Assembly (NCBI RefSeq): GCF_000312485.1
Contig: NZ_HE997651.1
Span: 1-64,000, forward strand
Length of the DNA: 64,000 nucleotides
Reading direction: 5' to 3'
Origin: Yersinia massiliensis CCUG 53443
GTDB lineage: Bacteria > Pseudomonadota > Gammaproteobacteria > Enterobacterales > Enterobacteriaceae
A model generated the notes under the pieces. That model ran no database searches. It was not told the origin of the DNA and saw only the letters and a program-made list of their open reading frames with translations. Shown piece after piece: positions 18,386 to 27,400 of this stretch. A program made the translations under genes and the position numbers. Within the stretch, counting starts at the first letter, position 1; each line of letters begins with the position of its first letter.

Positions 18386-18440
18386 CACAGGCAGCCTCTT
18401 GGTTGAGAAGCACCATTGTATTGCATCAGGATTAAGCTGT

Positions 18441-18457
18441 ATTGCAGAATCTGCAAT
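18441..18457. promoter_or_regulatory. IlvY operator O1-like
   Basis: A perfect 8+1+8 inverted repeat (ATTGCAGA, A, TCTGCAAT) lies in the ilvY-ilvC divergent gap. Its form and place fit the E. coli IlvY operator overlapping the ilvY promoter. Confidence 0.75.
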
Positions 18458-18460
18458 ATG

Positions 18461-18490
18461 ACATTGTTAATATATCAATTTCAGCAATGT
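18461..18490. promoter_or_regulatory. IlvY operator O2-like
   Basis: The arms ACATTG and CAATGT are 18 bases apart with further partial dyad between them. The site is close to a TATAGT -10-like hexamer at 18502-18507 that probably serves ilvC. In E. coli a second IlvY site overlaps the ilvC -35 region. Confidence 0.45.
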
Positions 18491-18560
18491 GTTTCCTGTC
18501 ATATAGTGAATGCAAGGTTATCCCCTACACCCATAAAACAGAATTGAACGGAGTAATACC

Positions 18561-20039
18561 ATGGCTAACTATTTCAACACCTTGAACCTGCGTCAGCAGT
18601 TGGCGCAATTAGGTAAGTGTCGCTTTATGGCACGTGACGAATTCGCCGATGAAGCAAGCTACCTTAAAGGTAAAAAAGTGGTGATCGTGGGCTGTGGCGC
18701 ACAAGGCCTGAACCAAGGCTTGAACATGCGTGACTCCGGTCTGGACGTGGCTTACACCCTGCGCAAAGAAGCCATTGCTGAGAAGCGTGCTTCATGGCGT
18801 AAAGCGACGGAAAACGGCTTCAAAGTAGGTACCTACGAAGAGCTGATCCCACAGGCAGATTTGGTGGTTAACTTGACGCCAGACAAACAGCATTCAGCGG
18901 TTGTTCAAGCTGTTCAACCACTGATGAAAGATGGCGCAGCACTGGGTTACTCCCATGGTTTCAACATCGTTGAAGTGGGCGAGCAAGTGCGTAAAGACAT
19001 CACCGTCGTGATGGTTGCGCCAAAATGCCCAGGCACCGAAGTGCGCGAAGAATACAAACGTGGTTTTGGTGTTCCGACATTGATCGCGGTTCACCCAGAA
19101 AACGACCCTAAAGGCGAAGGCATGGCCATTGCTAAAGCTTGGGCTGCGGCAACGGGTGGTCACCGTGCCGGTGTACTGGAATCTTCATTTGTTGCTGAAG
19201 TGAAATCTGACTTGATGGGTGAGCAAACTATCCTGTGCGGTATGCTGCAAGCCGGTTCACTGCTGTGCTTCGACAAATTGGTTTCTGAAGGTACTGACGC
19301 GGCATACGCTGAAAAACTGATTCAATTCGGCTGGGAAACTATCACCGAAGCCTTGAAGCAAGGCGGTATCACACTGATGATGGATCGCTTATCCAATCCA
19401 GCAAAACTGCGTGCTTATGCGTTGTCTGAGCAGTTGAAAGAGATCATGGCGCCTCTGTTCCAAAAGCACATGGATGACATCATCTCAGGTGAATTCTCCA
19501 GCGGCATGATGGCTGACTGGGCGAACGATGATGCAAAATTACTGGGCTGGCGTGAAGAGACAGGCAGAACTGCCTTTGAGAATGCGCCACAGTTTGAAGG
19601 CAAAATTTCTGAGCAAGAATATTTCGACCACGGCGTGTTGATGATTGCGATGGTAAAAGCCGGTGTTGAATTGGCATTCGAAACCATGGTTGATTCTGGC
19701 ATTATCGAAGAATCTGCTTATTACGAATCCCTGCATGAATTACCGCTGATTGCGAATACCATTGCACGTAAGCGTCTGTATGAAATGAATGTGGTTATTT
19801 CAGATACCGCCGAATACGGTAATTACCTGTTCGCCAACGCAGCCGTGCCGTTACTGAAAGGTAAATTTATGGATTCCCTGCAAGCGGGCGATTTGGGTAA
19901 AAGCATCGCCGGTTCTGCGGTCGATAATGCCCAATTGCGTGATGTTAACGAGGCTATTCGCCAACATCCAATCGAATCTGTCGGTCATAAACTGCGTGGG
20001 TATATGACGGATATGAAACGTATTGCAGTTGCGGGCTAA
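18561..20039 (+). CDS. ilvC: Ketol-acid reductoisomerase IlvC
   Basis: This 492-residue class II KARI (E. coli 491) uses NADPH to convert acetolactate and acetohydroxybutyrate to dihydroxy-acids. The Rossmann motif [21 protein letters not shown] and the acidic metal site in [14 protein letters not shown] are clear. CGGAG lies 7 bases before the ATG. It is a single-gene unit under IlvY, ended by the terminator at 20097. Confidence 0.97.
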   Translation: MANYFNTLNLRQQLAQLGKCRFMARDEFADEASYLKGKKVVIVGCGAQGLNQGLNMRDSGLDVAYTLRKEAIAEKRASWRKATENGFKVGTYEELIPQADLVVNLTPDKQHSAVVQAVQPLMKDGAALGYSHGFNIVEVGEQVRKDITVVMVAPKCPGTEVREEYKRGFGVPTLIAVHPENDPKGEGMAIAKAWAAATGGHRAGVLESSFVAEVKSDLMGEQTILCGMLQAGSLLCFDKLVSEGTDAAYAEKLIQFGWETITEALKQGGITLMMDRLSNPAKLRAYALSEQLKEIMAPLFQKHMDDIISGEFSSGMMADWANDDAKLLGWREETGRTAFENAPQFEGKISEQEYFDHGVLMIAMVKAGVELAFETMVDSGIIEESAYYESLHELPLIANTIARKRLYEMNVVISDTAEYGNYLFANAAVPLLKGKFMDSLQAGDLGKSIAGSAVDNAQLRDVNEAIRQHPIESVGHKLRGYMTDMKRIAVAG

Positions 20040-20096
20040 AATATTCTTGTTCGTAAGTTAGCTGTCTAGCTTCACGACAATAATTGAGTCAACGTA

Positions 20097-20130
20097 AAAC
20101 GCCGCCATTGATTAATGGCGGCGTTTTTTT
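20097..20130. terminator. ilvC terminator (possibly bidirectional)
   Basis: A 12-bp stem (AACGCCGCCATT / AATGGCGGCGTT) with a 4-base loop is followed by seven Ts on the plus strand. The minus strand has four Ts after the stem, so it may also end the fimbrial operon arriving from the right. Confidence 0.9.
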
Positions 20131-20166
20131 ATCTATCCGACAAAAACAAACCAGAACTGCGTACTG

Positions 20167-20934
20167 TTATTTTAAATGACTACTCAGGGGCTTACTGTTG
20201 CCTGAATCATCGATTAAGACAAAATCTAAAGCCGTACTGCTGCTCGTGGGTAAGTGATTGAGTGGGAAGTCGAGTGTAGAAAAAGGGGCGACCATATCAG
20301 GCAATGCTTCCGACGAACCTAATTTTATTGAGGCCAGAGACGCATAATAAGGTGTGGGGTTATTCACTTTAATCAGTGCAGTGTCACCGTTGCGCACTAA
20401 AGAAAAAGTTAATGCTTTGCCTAAGGTATCTTCCGGTGCGGGTATATCCTTTGGTCGATAAAAGATTTTGTACTGCATACGTAAGGCGAGGGTAACGAAA
20501 GATTCATCCTCAACTTTAGTGGTGGTCTTCGGCGGAATTTCGTAAACGTTAAGCCAAAATGCAGACTCTCTATCGACAGGTAATTTACTGGCCCCTGATA
20601 GAATTAACCGCAAACTGCGCTGTGCTTGCGGTTGTAACCGAAATAACGGTGGCAGCACTAATACTGGGGAAATCGCTTTCTCCGGTGTGGCCAGCAAATC
20701 ACCATCATCTACCCAGACCTGCACTGCGACTGGGTAGCTGTTGCTGTTGACCAGTTGCAGCGATTCTTCGGTGCTGCCTCCGCTAAAGATGACCCGTGTT
20801 CTTTCGGCTATCACGCTGGCCATCGCTGGCACACTGCTGGCCATCATCAGCAAAAGGAGCGAACAGTTGATTCCACGATTAACGCGTTGGATAAGCACGT
20901 TATTGGACTCGAATAACCACTTGCGCATGTGCAT
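20167..20934 (-). CDS. Fimbrial periplasmic chaperone (second)
   Basis: This 255-residue PapD-like chaperone should stabilise pilus subunits by donor-strand complementation. A long signal region (about residues 1-40, ending VPAMA) precedes SVIAERTRVIFSGGSTEESL. Family landmarks are the conserved Arg of ERTRVIF, LPPLFRLQPQAQRSLRL and the MQYKIFYRP strand. The ATG at 20934 has GGGAG 6 bases upstream; a second ATG lies at 20928. It overlaps the adhesin gene by 35 bases and is last in the operon. A dedicated second chaperone, distinct from the one at 24983, may serve the tip protein. Confidence 0.88.
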   Translation of the reverse strand: MHMRKWLFESNNVLIQRVNRGINCSLLLLMMASSVPAMASVIAERTRVIFSGGSTEESLQLVNSNSYPVAVQVWVDDGDLLATPEKAISPVLVLPPLFRLQPQAQRSLRLILSGASKLPVDRESAFWLNVYEIPPKTTTKVEDESFVTLALRMQYKIFYRPKDIPAPEDTLGKALTFSLVRNGDTALIKVNNPTPYYASLASIKLGSSEALPDMVAPFSTLDFPLNHLPTSSSTALDFVLIDDSGNSKPLSSHLK

Positions 20935-22267
20935 TCACCGCTCCCGCTGTCACCGTTTGCCCGCTGATCTTGCTTAACTCAGCCCGAAAGTTCTCCGTGT
21001 AGCTATTCCCCCCCGACACCGTGCCAGTTATCTGTTGTGCACCTTGGAAAATGCCATACCAGCCACCATTATTACCTGTTTGAGTCACATTCTTTGATAA
21101 CAGATACATCGGACTATTATTACGGTAAATACGGATGCCAACTCCGCTTGCCATTCCCGCAGCACCGTAATTTTCAGAAACTAAATGGCTGATACCACCA
21201 CTGCCATTCATTAATCCTAACGTTTGTGCTTTTGCAACACTGGCCGCGGGCACCAAAAAACCCATTGCCACTGTACCCGCGGTGACACCTGAATTAATGC
21301 CTGTTTGACACTGAAAATCCACATTAAAATCCGCAGAGCTGGTATTACCATTGTTTAACTCGGCGACAGAAATCCTGGGTAAAATAACTGTCGGCGTAAA
21401 GTTAGTGACCGCACATATTGTTGTGCGGCGAAAAGTCATATAATTGTATAGCCCGATGGAAGCAGGCCAAGTCCCATACCAACCAGGCCAATTTGATACT
21501 GAGTCGGTGCCTTCAACTGGGCCACTTATCCCTGGGCCTTTAAAAGCAATATAGGCATTTGGCTGGGTATAGGCATAGGCATATGAAGCCACATTATAAG
21601 CCCCTGCGCGGGTATAGTTTATGCGAAAAAGCTCAGTATAAAGATTACTGAAATTCTTCGCTTTGACTAAGATACGGCCAGTACTGTCCGTATCAAGTCC
21701 CGTTAAACGGCGTCCTTTCCACAAGCGAGAGTAATATTCACCGGTTGAAAGATTTGTCAGTCGAATCACGACATTGGCGACAACGGTGGCAAAACCATAG
21801 GGAACATTACCCGCGATGGCACCATCTTCATTTTTGCCACCATAGTCATTATCTCCGTTAGTGGCATACATTTCGAATAGTTGGTCGACATCTGCCGCCG
21901 CACAACGAAAGAGTACGCGTTCAGGGTCATAACCCGTATTTAAGGCGAAAGTGGTGAAATCAGAAGTTGCAGCCGCTAATAGCGTACCATCTGGTTGAAA
22001 ATTGGCATTGGTACTGAGATCGATGACACTCGGTAAGCCAAGTGAGCCATTATTATTGTCCAGTGAACCTGCCCATGCTCCCGCCGTGCCATCGCCAGCG
22101 CTAAGCTGGTTTTGCGCTGTAATTTTGGTGCAGGCTGACCATACAGGTGTGCTGCATAGCCCTAGCAGTGCCATCATTCCCGCTATCATGCAGGCGCGAC
22201 GATAACGCGTTGCGACCGCTGATGGCGGAACTTCGCAAGATAGTAATGGTACTTTTTGTCTAAACAT
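20900..22267 (-). CDS. Fimbrial tip adhesin-like protein
   Basis: This 455-residue protein has an N-terminal signal peptide ending near PVWSA (about residue 44) and is more than twice pilin length. That suggests a receptor-binding domain (about 45-285) joined to a pilin domain (about 290-455). The pilin part holds VILPRISVAELNN, DFQCQTGI and a C-terminal beta strand ending HAQVVIRVQ. The N-terminal half is not recognisable to me, so the ligand is unknown. It lies 16 bases after the usher and overlaps the second chaperone. Confidence 0.82.
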   Translation of the reverse strand: MFRQKVPLLSCEVPPSAVATRYRRACMIAGMMALLGLCSTPVWSACTKITAQNQLSAGDGTAGAWAGSLDNNNGSLGLPSVIDLSTNANFQPDGTLLAAATSDFTTFALNTGYDPERVLFRCAAADVDQLFEMYATNGDNDYGGKNEDGAIAGNVPYGFATVVANVVIRLTNLSTGEYYSRLWKGRRLTGLDTDSTGRILVKAKNFSNLYTELFRINYTRAGAYNVASYAYAYTQPNAYIAFKGPGISGPVEGTDSVSNWPGWYGTWPASIGLYNYMTFRRTTICAVTNFTPTVILPRISVAELNNGNTSSADFNVDFQCQTGINSGVTAGTVAMGFLVPAASVAKAQTLGLMNGSGGISHLVSENYGAAGMASGVGIRIYRNNSPMYLLSKNVTQTGNNGGWYGIFQGAQQITGTVSGGNSYTENFRAELSKISGQTVTAGAVNAHAQVVIRVQ

Positions 22268-22283
22268 TATTTCTCTCGCATCG

Positions 22284-24959
22284 TTAACGGCGGCAACTGC
22301 CGATTAAATGGATAATATCTTGCTCGGCTTCTTTTGAATCAAACGCATAAGGTAATTCGCATTGTTCATTGCTGTTATCGCCCCAGCGAACATAGAGTGA
22401 TCCTTTTTTATCCTTCACCCTTGCGTAGATCTGATTGCCTTGACCCACCATACCAACAAGCTCGTCTTTTCCGCTGTAGACATCTGCACCGAGTGGTAAC
22501 CCCTCACCTTCAGCCGCTTGGGTTTGGATCAATACAGCGTAGCCGGTTAAGGTTTCAAATTTCACTTTAACTGCTGCGCCAGAATAAGGAACCACGCGCC
22601 CCTGATTCTCTTTCAGTTCCGTATTACGATTAATCCCTTTCGTATCTAAACCAATCGTATTGTAATTGTAGGGTGTGAGTGATGGCACCAGCGCAAAACC
22701 GTTACTATCAATCCTCGCCCCTTGCGAATTACGCACGGTCGCACCTTGGGCACCATCGGCTTCAATTAAGCCAAAAGTCTCACCCAAATAAGGCCCCAAT
22801 GTCAGGCCTTGGCTATGAATAACCGCCGCACCACGTGCACCCGCCCCATATTGGGTATAATTACTGCCACGAGAATAGCTACCATTGACTGTCGCATTAG
22901 GGAACTGCTGCTGCACATTCGCCCCCCAAGTATTCGAACTGCCACTTATATTGCTGTCGTCGTAACCCGCATTGACGGAATAGTTAAAGCTATTTCGTTC
23001 ACCGGCAGTACCTGATAGTGACGTCTGATAGTTATTACCACTTTTTGGATTACGGTTGGCAGACAGGGATAAATACTGATTCCTGTTACCTATATTCAAT
23101 GGAATCGACACTGTCAACGACGCGATATTTTCGGTATTGCCATAACGCGTTGATGTCGTTGTGGCATCAGTCTCATCGGTATCCCAGTTATAGAGCGTTG
23201 AAGTATAAATCGTACGTTGGCGACTAATGGCCACGTTATAACTGATGTCGCGATAACTGTTTGAGTAATTAAGCTGTAACTGCGTGTCCCGCTGAGTATC
23301 GTTATAATAATCGCTGGTTGATGCTGATGCCGACAGTTGCCCATAGCCGCCCAGTGACTGATTTATGGTCGTCGTAAACTGGCTGCGTTGCTTATAAGTG
23401 GATGAATCCCAGTTTCCGCCATTCTTTTCTACTGAGCGCACACCGAAAACATCATTTAAGTCGCGATAGCCTTTTGTTGAATAACGATATCCAGCCAATG
23501 AGAAGGAAGTCCCCGTTTCATTAAATGTTTGGCTATAGGTAGCCTGCATTCGCCAGCCATCCTGAGTTTGATCATTTTCAACTTTAGCGTGGGAATAAGT
23601 GGTATTGAGACCAAATGCACCAACGGGGGTCCCTAATACCCCCCCAACAAGTAGTGCCGTATAATCTTGTGCTAAACGAATCCCACTGTTGGCCGTTAAT
23701 TGATTCGTTAGACCGCGTTCGTAGGTGAAGTCCGAGAAATAGCTATCGATATCGGTGAAATCACGTGATTCCCCAACAACGGCATTATAACGGCTCACAC
23801 CTGGGCGCATTGAATCGGGTACGGCACTAAACGGCACGGTAAATGTGGAGCGAGTGCCATTTGCCTCTATTACCTCAACATTGAGGTCACCTTGGCTAGC
23901 AGTGCTATATAAGTCGTTAATAACAAATGGGCCGGGTGCGACGTTGGTTTCATATATTTCCTGCCCATTCTGGCGAATAACCACTCGCGCATTACTCGTG
24001 GCAACACCACGGACTTCTGGCGCAAAGCCACGCATGGACTCTGGCCACATACGTTGGTCAGTCGCCATTTTAGCGCCACGAAATGACATGGTGCCGAATA
24101 ATGTACTATCGGTAAATGTTTCGCCCAGCGTTAATTGACTATCGAGTTGTGAAATAGGGCGTTGCACATAAGTCCGGATATTATTCCATTGTGTATCGCT
24201 GTTCGTTGAATTACTGGCATAGCGCACGTTTGATTGTTGACGAATTTGCCACAGCCCTAAGTTCAAGCCACCTTTAAGACCCAGAAACCCGTAATCAGAA
24301 GTATTATTTTGTGTGCCCTGTGTTTCGCTGCGATAAAAGTTAGTGCTGTAGTTAACAAATGCGAGGTTCTCCCCTTCGTCCCATTCCGAGCGCTCAATAT
24401 AGCCTCGAGGCTGCTTTTTTAATAAAGCTTGTGGAATAGAGAGTTCTAAGCGCAGCTTGGCTTGATCAAAGTGGAATGAGGCCCCTTTTACCCGTTGAGA
24501 CAGCGGGATACATTCGCCTGTTGAGGTTTCTGCCGTGGAATTTGAAGGTGCTGGCTCCGGATTGGTCGCATCAGCCACATGAGGTTCTTTCTCCATGGCA
24601 CTGTCACTACCGATAACTTTAATACCTGCAGCCGTTAAGAACTCATCGCTCAGACAGGGGTGAACCTCTGATGAATCAGTATCCTTAACAAACTTAATTG
24701 TCGTACGTTTATACTGTTTATTATTGATCAAGACATCGACAGCATCGTAATTACCCGCTGTTGTGGCATTCTCTTTGTTAAGTTGACTCAGCCCCGCGGC
24801 AAAATTTGTGCCTAAAAAGAGAGACTCGTCAAACTCTAGATTCTGTGATGCTTCCTGAGCTAAAACAGTATCAACATGCAAGATTAAGCTGATACATAAC
24901 GTTAATGCTTTCTTACGACCAGAAAATTTCGTCTTGAATATGCTGCGTGCAAAACCCAT
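22284..24959 (-). CDS. Outer-membrane fimbrial usher
   Basis: This 891-residue PapC/FimD-family usher forms the outer-membrane pore and assembly platform. It has a signal peptide ending TVLAQ, an N-terminal domain beginning LEFDESLFLGTNFAAGLSQ, the usher segment SQLTLGETFTDSTLFGTMSFRGA-type region and a plug/barrel region. The C-terminal domain includes a two-Cys pattern (EQCELPY and IGSCRR). The frame is complete, with length usual for the family. It starts 23 bases after the first chaperone. Confidence 0.95.
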   Translation of the reverse strand: MGFARSIFKTKFSGRKKALTLCISLILHVDTVLAQEASQNLEFDESLFLGTNFAAGLSQLNKENATTAGNYDAVDVLINNKQYKRTTIKFVKDTDSSEVHPCLSDEFLTAAGIKVIGSDSAMEKEPHVADATNPEPAPSNSTAETSTGECIPLSQRVKGASFHFDQAKLRLELSIPQALLKKQPRGYIERSEWDEGENLAFVNYSTNFYRSETQGTQNNTSDYGFLGLKGGLNLGLWQIRQQSNVRYASNSTNSDTQWNNIRTYVQRPISQLDSQLTLGETFTDSTLFGTMSFRGAKMATDQRMWPESMRGFAPEVRGVATSNARVVIRQNGQEIYETNVAPGPFVINDLYSTASQGDLNVEVIEANGTRSTFTVPFSAVPDSMRPGVSRYNAVVGESRDFTDIDSYFSDFTYERGLTNQLTANSGIRLAQDYTALLVGGVLGTPVGAFGLNTTYSHAKVENDQTQDGWRMQATYSQTFNETGTSFSLAGYRYSTKGYRDLNDVFGVRSVEKNGGNWDSSTYKQRSQFTTTINQSLGGYGQLSASASTSDYYNDTQRDTQLQLNYSNSYRDISYNVAISRQRTIYTSTLYNWDTDETDATTTSTRYGNTENIASLTVSIPLNIGNRNQYLSLSANRNPKSGNNYQTSLSGTAGERNSFNYSVNAGYDDSNISGSSNTWGANVQQQFPNATVNGSYSRGSNYTQYGAGARGAAVIHSQGLTLGPYLGETFGLIEADGAQGATVRNSQGARIDSNGFALVPSLTPYNYNTIGLDTKGINRNTELKENQGRVVPYSGAAVKVKFETLTGYAVLIQTQAAEGEGLPLGADVYSGKDELVGMVGQGNQIYARVKDKKGSLYVRWGDNSNEQCELPYAFDSKEAEQDIIHLIGSCRR

Positions 24960-24982
24960 AAATATTCCCTTACCGGAAAGGA

Positions 24983-25717
24983 CTATTGAGTCCGATAACT
25001 GCCGGTATCTTGCCCGCCGAAATCATTAACGACACGAAAGTTAATAACAGGATTTGAAGGTGCTGAGGAATTTGGAATAATCCATTCAGCTTGAGACATT
25101 GGCGCTATCATCTCTGACTTCATCTTAAGTTTTTTACCGCCACCAACCACTTCACCGCTGGCAATAGTGGCAAAGAAGCCTGTAGGATTTTTTCCAGTCA
25201 CAACCACATTGTTGCCTTGTTGGCGAACACTGAATGTTAATGCACTTGGGACTTGGTCTGACCGGCCTACAATACTGTCAGGACGATAAAATAGCTTGAT
25301 GCGGTTACGTAGCAGAACTAACATTTTATTGTTTTTCTCTGCTTTATTGACGGGTGGGACCTGTAAGAAGTTAAGATAAAATATAGATTCTTTATCTGTT
25401 GGTAGCCCACTACCGGTATATTTCAGGCGTAATGTTTGGCCAGCATTTGCTTCAATGCGAAAGAACGGTGGGGTGACAATAAACGGAGCCTTACCCGTTT
25501 CTGGTGTGGATTGAGCGTCTCCACTGTCTAACCAAACTTGAACAGCATTGGCAAAGTTATCATTATTGGTTAATTGTACGCTGTGCTCTTTTGCTCCTGC
25601 CGGATATATAATACGGCTGCCACCCATAACGACACTGGCATTGGCAAAGGAGATACCCATAAATATTAATAAAGTGGCAAACAGAAAACGGTAGCTGTAG
25701 CTATGTGTATTAAACAT
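24983..25717 (-). CDS. Fimbrial periplasmic chaperone (first)
   Basis: This 244-residue PapD-like chaperone has a signal peptide ending ISFANA. The mature N-terminus VVMGGSRIIYPAGAKEHSVQL contains the conserved Arg that anchors subunit C-termini, and NRIKLFYRPDSI is the matching IKLFYRP motif. The frame is open to 25810, but the ATG at 25717 follows GAGGA and places the signal peptide correctly. A strong hairpin separates it from the upstream pilin gene. Confidence 0.93.
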   Translation of the reverse strand: MFNTHSYSYRFLFATLLIFMGISFANASVVMGGSRIIYPAGAKEHSVQLTNNDNFANAVQVWLDSGDAQSTPETGKAPFIVTPPFFRIEANAGQTLRLKYTGSGLPTDKESIFYLNFLQVPPVNKAEKNNKMLVLLRNRIKLFYRPDSIVGRSDQVPSALTFSVRQQGNNVVVTGKNPTGFFATIASGEVVGGGKKLKMKSEMIAPMSQAEWIIPNSSAPSNPVINFRVVNDFGGQDTGSYRTQ

Positions 25718-25745
25718 GATGGGTATATCCTCTGTGGGAATTAAT

Positions 25746-25763
25746 CGGGTGGTCTCCCACCCG
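25746..25763 (-). repeat. Hairpin between major pilin and chaperone genes
   Basis: A perfect 7-bp GC-rich stem (CGGGTGG / CCACCCG, 4-base loop) lies 13 bases after the pilin stop, read on the minus strand. It is followed by ATTAATT, not a long T-run. Its place fits a partial terminator or mRNA-stabilising hairpin that keeps pilin in excess over assembly proteins. Confidence 0.7.
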
Positions 25764-25775
25764 ACAGTACTCATA

Positions 25776-26306
25776 TTACAGGTAAGAAACTGCGTATTGT
25801 ACAGAGCCAATCACTGTTCCTGGTGTTGCTTGTCCTGTTGCATAATACTGGACTGCAAAATCATGTTCTGCAGATGTTTGACCTGCTTTCAATACAATAC
25901 CATCTTGCGCCAAACCGCTATTCAAATCTATACCTGTTGTTGTTGTTGCATCTTTTAATAATTGAAGCTCAACATTCGTTGCTGTACCGCTATTTTTTAG
26001 GTTACCGGTCGCTGAAACTTGGTTACCAATGAAAACAGTTTTGATATCAATATCACTTGCGTCAGCAGTACAACCAGAAACACCTAAGGTAAAGGTTGTT
26101 TTACCTGCTTTCTTACCAGAAACATCAAGGTCAGCGCTTGATACAGTCGGCAGTAAAACCATTGGGTTTGCTTCAACACCGTTTACAGTAACTGAACAAG
26201 TCTGTGCAGTAACTTCACCCTGGAAAGTAATTGTATTATTACTTGCTGCCATAGCAAAAGTTGTAGATGCAGAGAATAATGCCAAAGCCAAAGTAATCTT
26301 ATTCAT
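25776..26306 (-). CDS. Major fimbrial subunit (FimA-like pilin)
   Basis: This 176-residue pilin has a signal peptide (1-20, TTFAMAA) and the usual fimbrial fold. ITFQGEVTAQTCSVTVNG opens the domain, Cys37 pairs with the Cys in LGVSGCTADA, and the C-terminal strand GSVQYAVSYL ends with the penultimate aromatic pattern used for donor-strand exchange. It is first in the minus-strand operon pilin-chaperone-usher-adhesin-chaperone. Confidence 0.93.
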   Translation of the reverse strand: MNKITLALALFSASTTFAMAASNNTITFQGEVTAQTCSVTVNGVEANPMVLLPTVSSADLDVSGKKAGKTTFTLGVSGCTADASDIDIKTVFIGNQVSATGNLKNSGTATNVELQLLKDATTTTGIDLNSGLAQDGIVLKAGQTSAEHDFAVQYYATGQATPGTVIGSVQYAVSYL

Positions 26307-26918
26307 TTAAAACTCCAAAGCGTTAATTTAAAGAGGGTAATCCTCATATATATATGAAGATTTAACTTTATTGATTAAAAATAAAATGGACTATGACTGT
26401 AATAGCGATTCTTATTCTATTATGTTCGTCAGTTTCCACAGGGTTTATATTTAAAGTAATTCAGTGCTTATTATTTTTGGCACATCCCTTACTCGATGTG
26501 AGACATAATATATAAGGTAACCCTTATTGCACATAGGATAAGCGAACCAGTTTTTGTGGGAAAATTCCTACCGCACTACTTTTAGGACCTTAGATTGCAT
26601 AATGCTATGTATTTAAAGGTTTTTAATGGGAATGGAATTTAAAATTAATAAGATCTTTCTTGTTGTTTTTCTCTGTAATGGCTTTTATTTGCTATTTTTC
26701 GAGTTTTTACAACCCTAGTTTTACATTAAAATGTGCTCGTTTTAGGCTTTATTTATGGTACCTATTTATAGTTAAGTAAAGATTGCATAGAGAAATGACA
26801 GGTAAGATTTTTAAGTATAAGAACTTTATGAAACGAATTATGTTGATGATGTAGGTAGGGAAATGTCTGATGGTAAAGATATTATTTGCGCCTCTTATTC
26901 CGGAGACGCAAACTAAGC
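26307..26918. other. AT-rich regulatory region upstream of the fimbrial operon
   Basis: About 610 bases without a supportable gene lie between the pilin start and the 3' end of ppiC. The stretch is very AT-rich, as is usual before fimbrial operons, and must hold the pilin promoter. No invertible switch repeats or clear GATC phase-variation boxes were found by eye. Confidence 0.5.
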
Positions 26919-27200
26919 TTAATTCCGATATAGCACTTTAATGATGTGATAACCGAACTGAGTTTTTACTGGACCATAAGGTTGCAGTAGTTCGCAGCTA
27001 AAGACGGCTTTATCGAACGCTGGGACCATATCGCCTTTGTTGAACTCACCCAGATCACCGCCGTTGCGCTTTGACGGACAGTTGGAGAACTTCTTCGCCA
27101 ACGTTTGGAAATCCGCGCCGTTATTTAATTGCGCCAGAATATCGTTTGCCTGCTTTTCATCATCTACCAGAATGTGCAGCGCAGAAGCTTTGTTTGCCAT
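26919..27200 (-). CDS. ppiC: Peptidyl-prolyl isomerase C (parvulin)
   Basis: This 93-residue parvulin is the length of E. coli PpiC and accelerates cis-trans isomerisation of X-Pro bonds in the cytoplasm. The single rotamase domain includes [23 protein letters not shown] and [14 protein letters not shown] frame extension to 27215 is rejected because the ATG at 27200 gives the family start [11 protein letters not shown]. It is divergent from rep. Confidence 0.95.
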   Translation of the reverse strand: MANKASALHILVDDEKQANDILAQLNNGADFQTLAKKFSNCPSKRNGGDLGEFNKGDMVPAFDKAVFSCELLQPYGPVKTQFGYHIIKVLYRN

Positions 27201-27400
27201 AATTACAATCACCACAATGTTATTTGAACGAAGGTTATCTTCTATGGGCTCTAGAAGCGCGCCAGTGTAGCGTATTTTATTCAGGATGGGGCGACTAGGA
27301 GGGCTGTTTTACAAATCAAAAAACGCAGGTGATTTTTTTTCGACTGCGGCTTTCTGCTACAATCCTGTTCCCCCGATAACCCACAGAGCGACCCTGTACC

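Noticed and set aside
26307-26918. Invertible fimbrial switch
   Set aside because: No inverted-repeat pair bounding a promoter and no recombinase gene was seen.
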